A DNA stretch of 17,351 nt from CAZWHE01 sp964633825 (lineage in GTDB: Bacteria; Planctomycetota; B15-G4; CAYZWU01). A program made the translations under genes and the position numbers. The stretch lies in NCBI GenBank assembly GCA_964633825.1, contig CAZWHE010000080.1, positions 1 through 17,351 of the forward strand, read 5' to 3'. The notes under the pieces are model-generated. The model saw only the letters and a list, made by a program, of their open reading frames with translations, did not search any database and had not been told where the DNA came from. Positions 13,745-17,351 of the stretch are shown piece after piece (the first letter of the stretch is position 1; each line of letters opens with the position of its first letter).

Positions 13745-15706
13745 CTACTCGCCCTTGAGTTTCCGTCGTATCTTCTGAAGTTTTCCTTTTAAGATCGGTC
13801 TTTTCAGATCATCAGGACGCATTCTGGAGAGAGCTTCTTCCAACGCCCGGACAGCGTCGGCGGGTCGCCCGAGTCTCGTCGATGCATCGGCCAGACAGAC
13901 CCACGCATGGATATTGTCGGGATCGAGCTTGAGGGCGATCTCTATCTCGGTGATTCCGTCTTCGATCTTCCTTTGAATGACCAAGAGCTTTCCAAGCTCG
14001 AGGTGCGGCTTGACAAAGCGCGGGTCGTAACGGATTGCGCGCCGGAACAGCTCGAAGGCCTCGTCGGTCTCTCCCCGGGTCTTGGCGATGTAGGCCAGGC
14101 CGAAGAAGGCGTGGGCGAAATCCCTTTTGTGTTTCGCTTTCGACTCGAGGCCCCGGCGGAATTCTGTCTCGGCTTCATCGAGCGCTTCTTTTTGAAGATA
14201 GGCAAAGCCGAGATTGAAATAGAGGCTGGCGGGAAAGATCGGTTGGCTCTGGAGTCCGTCTTTGAAGTGCATGATCGCTTCATCGGGATTGCCCTTTTCC
14301 AGTTCGCATTTCCCCAAAATCTCGAAACCCCAGTGATCCTGTCTTTCGAATCCTTCGGCCGTATCGTTGACCCACCAGAAGAGAGGGACCAGAACCGCTG
14401 TTCCCAAAGAAAGCTTTATCCAGCGGCGGCTTTTGAATGCTCGGGCAAGCCATTGAACGGCGCCGCAGGCCAGGATGATGAGCATCGGCATGACGGGCAT
14501 TTTAAAGCGGGTGCAGACAAAGAACATGATCACGGACAGGGAATAGATGATGACAAAGCCGATCAGCGGAAAAAACCGGCGTGTGTTCCCAAAGCAAAGA
14601 ATGAGCCCCAGAAGCGAGAGCGGGGCGATGATTCCGAATCCGATGGGCAGATATCGGGTTGTCGGGGCATAGCGCTCGGCAAAGAAGCGTATCGGTTGAT
14701 TGTTGGAGATTTCCGCCCTGTTCCAGAAATAGCGAATTTTTTTCAGGGTGAGTCCGATCCATTCCAAGGGTTTGTCCCGAATGAATTCCAGGGCTTTGCC
14801 AAAATAATAACTCGAGACTTCCGAGGACTTGAGTTTCCTCCCTTCATCCTTTTCGGCCATGGCGGCGGTGTCGTAATAGCAGCCTCTTATATCCGCCCGG
14901 GCTCCGGGAACCCGGGCGCTGGAACCGTCCGACTGCTCATTGTTTCCGATATAAAAATTAACGCCCCCCTGTGATGAAATGAGGACGAAGTCGTCTCCCT
15001 CCGTGTAGTTTCTTATTGTGATGGGAATGACGGGGACAAGACACGCCGTTCCGAACAAGAAGGAATGAACAAGTCCTTTTTTCCATTCTTTCAGCGAAGC
15101 GGCCAATATCCAGAGAGAGGCGCAGATTCCGAAAAGAAGAATGTTGGGACGTGCGATGGCCGAAATTCCCAGGAGTATGCCGCTTGAAATATAAAGCGGG
15201 ATGGAACGGGATTCGTAGGCCTTGATAAAAATCCAGAGGAAGAGCAGATCGAGGAAAACCGTGAGCGGGGCGATGAGAAGCTCGCCTTCAAAATAGAGAA
15301 AGAGCCAAAATGTAGCCGCAACAATGCCCGACGCTGCGGCGGTCCATCTTCCGAAGTAATGGCGTCCTATAAGAAAGACGAGACCGCAGCTCAAAGCCCC
15401 CAACAGGGCTTGTAAGAAACGGGGCATGGTGTATCCCGCACCCAGAAGCTTGTAGCAGATTCCGAGGAACCAGGGGTAGAGGGGGGCTCGAAAGTATGGC
15501 TCTCCTTCTGAAAAGGAACGGCCCTGGGCGAAAGCCTGCGCCCATTGATCATTGTAAAGGGCGTCCATTGTCGGCTGTTCGAAGAGGGGATTGGATTGAT
15601 ACTGCCAGAGATATATCAGACGGATGGCGAGCGCGCTGAATATGATGGTGCAGAATATAATTCTGTCTTTTGATGTGAACGTCTTTAAATCATTACGATC
15701 ACACAA
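13745..15706 (-). CDS. GT39-like (ArnT/PMT-type) membrane glycosyltransferase with C-terminal TPRs
   Basis: A 653-residue polytopic protein. After a first helix (about 15-33) comes the loop with D48 in PTMDALYNDQWAQAF and E69/R73 in EGEPYFRAPLYPWFLG, the acidic first-loop site of GT-C enzymes that use polyprenyl-phosphate sugars. About ten further hydrophobic spans run to residue 435, then TPR units from about 450 to 635 and a basic tail. Such enzymes transfer a sugar from a lipid carrier to proteins or lipid A-like acceptors on the outer face of the inner membrane; the acceptor is unknown. The start is TTG at 15704-15706 with AAGGT 7 bases upstream. It follows the sulfatase/TPR gene by 30 bases in the same direction, so the two likely form an operon. 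It is more AT-rich than that neighbour. Confidence 0.85.
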   Translation of the reverse strand: MCDRNDLKTFTSKDRIIFCTIIFSALAIRLIYLWQYQSNPLFEQPTMDALYNDQWAQAFAQGRSFSEGEPYFRAPLYPWFLGICYKLLGAGYTMPRFLQALLGALSCGLVFLIGRHYFGRWTAAASGIVAATFWLFLYFEGELLIAPLTVFLDLLFLWIFIKAYESRSIPLYISSGILLGISAIARPNILLFGICASLWILAASLKEWKKGLVHSFLFGTACLVPVIPITIRNYTEGDDFVLISSQGGVNFYIGNNEQSDGSSARVPGARADIRGCYYDTAAMAEKDEGRKLKSSEVSSYYFGKALEFIRDKPLEWIGLTLKKIRYFWNRAEISNNQPIRFFAERYAPTTRYLPIGFGIIAPLSLLGLILCFGNTRRFFPLIGFVIIYSLSVIMFFVCTRFKMPVMPMLIILACGAVQWLARAFKSRRWIKLSLGTAVLVPLFWWVNDTAEGFERQDHWGFEILGKCELEKGNPDEAIMHFKDGLQSQPIFPASLYFNLGFAYLQKEALDEAETEFRRGLESKAKHKRDFAHAFFGLAYIAKTRGETDEAFELFRRAIRYDPRFVKPHLELGKLLVIQRKIEDGITEIEIALKLDPDNIHAWVCLADASTRLGRPADAVRALEEALSRMRPDDLKRPILKGKLQKIRRKLKGE

Positions 15707-15736
15707 AATATTTACCTTGCCGGCAACAATCGCATC

Positions 15737-17351
15737 TCACGTGCCGCTCTTCTTGCCCTCCTCCGGAGTCGGCGCTTCGCGGAAGGGCATTTGTCTCTTG
15801 AAGAACTGGGCCCACAAGACCAGAACCGTTTGGGCGATGTCCTTCTGGCCGGCGGCGGACGCGTACTTGCCGGCCATGACCGCCGTTTCCTCTGCTTCCT
15901 TGAAAAGCCCCTTCTCGGCATAGGCCGCGGCCAGCGATTTGAGGGCGAGGGCGTTCTGTTTCCCCGTGAGCTCGCAGGCTTTTCGCGCCAGCGCGAGCGC
16001 CTTGTCGCCCGACCGGACCGCGTCGACGGGGCAGGTGGCCAGGATCCAGGAAAGGAGGCTCATGGCGTCGGCGCTTTCGGGCTTGATCTCGAGGGCTCTC
16101 TCGAGCGCGGCCACGGCCTGGCCGTACCTCCGCCACATTTTCAAGGTGTAACCGAGATTGAAGGTGATGTGATAATTGTTGGGCGCGAGCTCCTGCGCTT
16201 TCCTGAACGCGGCCACGCTTTCTTTGAAATCCTTGTTCTCGGCAAGCGTGATCGCCAGGGCCTGCAGCGTGAGGAGGGATTCCGGTTCGTACTCGAGGGC
16301 CTTTCTGAGATGGGCGGCGGCCTGGACGAGGTACTTTTGTTCCTTGAAGGCATTGGCCACCTTCCGGTGAAGCACGGGGGCCGGGATCTCCTTGCCGGGT
16401 TCCATTTGCGCCTGCAGCCGGACCTTGAATTCCTCGGCCGCCTTGTCGAGATCGCCCGCATCGGTATAGAGAAGGGCCAGCTTGGTGCGGATCATGGCGT
16501 TGTTCGGTTCTTTTTCCAGAGCCTTTCGATAGAGGGCTTCGGCCTCGTCGTATCTCTTCTCCTTGTGAAGAAGCTCGGCCAGGATATTCTTGAGGGCTTC
16601 CGCTTTGGGATTGTTCTCGATCACGATCCGGTACTGAGCGATCGCTTTGTCCGTTTCTCCGTTCATCTCGAACAGCTTCGCCAGGGCGGCCCGCACATCC
16701 GGGCTGTCGGGCCTCATGGCCAGAAATTCTTCGAGATAGGGAATGAGCTCGTCGTTCTTTTTCTGCATCATCATGTACTTGATGATCAATCGCATCGGCC
16801 TTCCCAGGTTGGGATTGATCTCGATCACCTTTTTAAGGTGCTCCAGCCCTTTGTCGATGATTCCGCCGGTGAGCCACATCTGGGCGTATGCATAATGCTG
16901 GATCTCGGTGATGTGGTCCTTGGCGTCTTCGCCCTTGTACCGGAGAAAGGCCGCTTCGTTGAATCCCCCGTCCGGGCTCTGCAGCGGTTCCGGACCGTCG
17001 ACAACGGGCAGGGTCTCCGAGCCGGTCAGGAGCGCGAAGAGCTCTCCCCGCATGGAGCTCATCCTGTCGGGCTGCTTGCCGGCGAGGTTCTCGAGCTCCC
17101 CGGGATCGGCCGCCAAATTGTAGAGCTCGGGCGTGGGGGCGTGGATGTATTTCCATCCCCCCTTGCTGTACGCGCGGGTCGGGAAGTAATCCCACTCTTT
17201 CAAGGGAATGAATGTTTCGCAGTACGCGGCCGTGTCCGTGTCGGTCTTGACCCCGTCCAGAAGCGGAACGAGGCTTTCTCCCTGGGCCGTACCGATGGGA
17301 TCGGCGTCCACGAGCTCCCAGGGCGAGAGGTCGTAGGCGGGAGTCAAGCCT
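15737..17351 (-). CDS. Sulfatase C-terminal domain fused to a TPR array, 5' end outside window
   Basis: 537 residues are visible; the frame is open through the window edge, so the N-terminal catalytic half with nucleophile and metal residues is not seen. The first ~100 visible residues form a typical sulfatase C-terminal subdomain: GESLVPLLDG, AYCETFIPLKEWDYFPTRA, GGWKYIHAP, PELYNLAADPGELENLA. A linker and about ten TPR units follow (from about residue 145 to 520), for example YDEAEALYRKALEKEPNN and YGQAVAALERALEIKPES, and then a hydrophilic tail. Similar sulfatase-TPR fusions are common in TPR-rich uncultured bacteria and are presumed to be exported or membrane-attached. The Leu at TTG 17345-17347 is probably internal, not a start. 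It is the first visible gene of the pair with the GT39-like gene. Confidence 0.8.
   Translation of the reverse strand, partial: GLTPAYDLSPWELVDADPIGTAQGESLVPLLDGVKTDTDTAAYCETFIPLKEWDYFPTRAYSKGGWKYIHAPTPELYNLAADPGELENLAGKQPDRMSSMRGELFALLTGSETLPVVDGPEPLQSPDGGFNEAAFLRYKGEDAKDHITEIQHYAYAQMWLTGGIIDKGLEHLKKVIEINPNLGRPMRLIIKYMMMQKKNDELIPYLEEFLAMRPDSPDVRAALAKLFEMNGETDKAIAQYRIVIENNPKAEALKNILAELLHKEKRYDEAEALYRKALEKEPNNAMIRTKLALLYTDAGDLDKAAEEFKVRLQAQMEPGKEIPAPVLHRKVANAFKEQKYLVQAAAHLRKALEYEPESLLTLQALAITLAENKDFKESVAAFRKAQELAPNNYHITFNLGYTLKMWRRYGQAVAALERALEIKPESADAMSLLSWILATCPVDAVRSGDKALALARKACELTGKQNALALKSLAAAYAEKGLFKEAEETAVMAGKYASAAGQKDIAQTVLVLWAQFFKRQMPFREAPTPEEGKKSGT

Overview
The window reads as chromosomal DNA of a Gram-negative, GC-rich bacterium, most likely an uncultured lineage. 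The evidence is lipoprotein and Sec signal peptides, a LolD/FtsX-type ABC transporter, a selenophosphate synthetase, and many TPR proteins fused to membrane glycosyltransferases or sulfatases. This style is common in Acidobacteriota/Aminicenantes-like and FCB-like metagenome bins. No rRNA or tRNA marker is present, so the phylum is not settled.

Layout. (1) 3-632 (+) is the 3' part of a PAP2-family membrane phosphatase; its end overlaps a convergent secreted M28 zinc aminopeptidase (610-2415, -). (2) 2416-3495 has no intact gene. It holds a roughly 695-bp element bounded by inverted arms, each starting with a long perfect hairpin, plus a short repeated motif built on CACGTG and a decayed reading frame. 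(3) 3496-6870 (-) is a four-gene operon: a His-rich anchored protein, a LolD-like ATPase, an FtsX-like permease and a ZnuA-like lipoprotein. The ATPase and permease are of the MacB/LolCDE class, not the ZnuBC class, and three of the four proteins carry His clusters. It looks like a non-canonical metal (zinc?) transport or sensing system. (4) 6932-8119 (+) is an exported, C-terminally anchored TPR protein.

(5) 8258-9331 (+) is selD. Its true frame starts upstream of an in-frame TGA at 8336-8338, which falls exactly on the catalytic Cys/Sec site and is followed by a SECIS-like hairpin. SelD here is therefore itself a selenoprotein, and a frame called from the internal GTG at 8363 would lose the active site. 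One base after selD begins a TMTC-like GT-C membrane glycosyltransferase with TPRs (9333-11381).

(6) 11472-12818 (-) is a sulfatase-superfamily lipoprotein with Thr at the nucleophile position. Beyond it, 12979-13725 is a second, headless and frameshifted copy of the TPR end of the 9333-11381 gene, about 92% identical by hand alignment. (7) 13745-17351 (-) is a tandem pair: a sulfatase/TPR protein cut by the window edge, then a GT39-like glycosyltransferase with C-terminal TPRs. Regions 5-7 look like an envelope glycan or protein O-glycosylation neighbourhood with a history of duplication.

The strongest items for follow-up are the Sec-containing SelD with its SECIS, the hybrid metal ABC operon, the hairpin-ended element, and the partial TPR duplication around the sulfatase.
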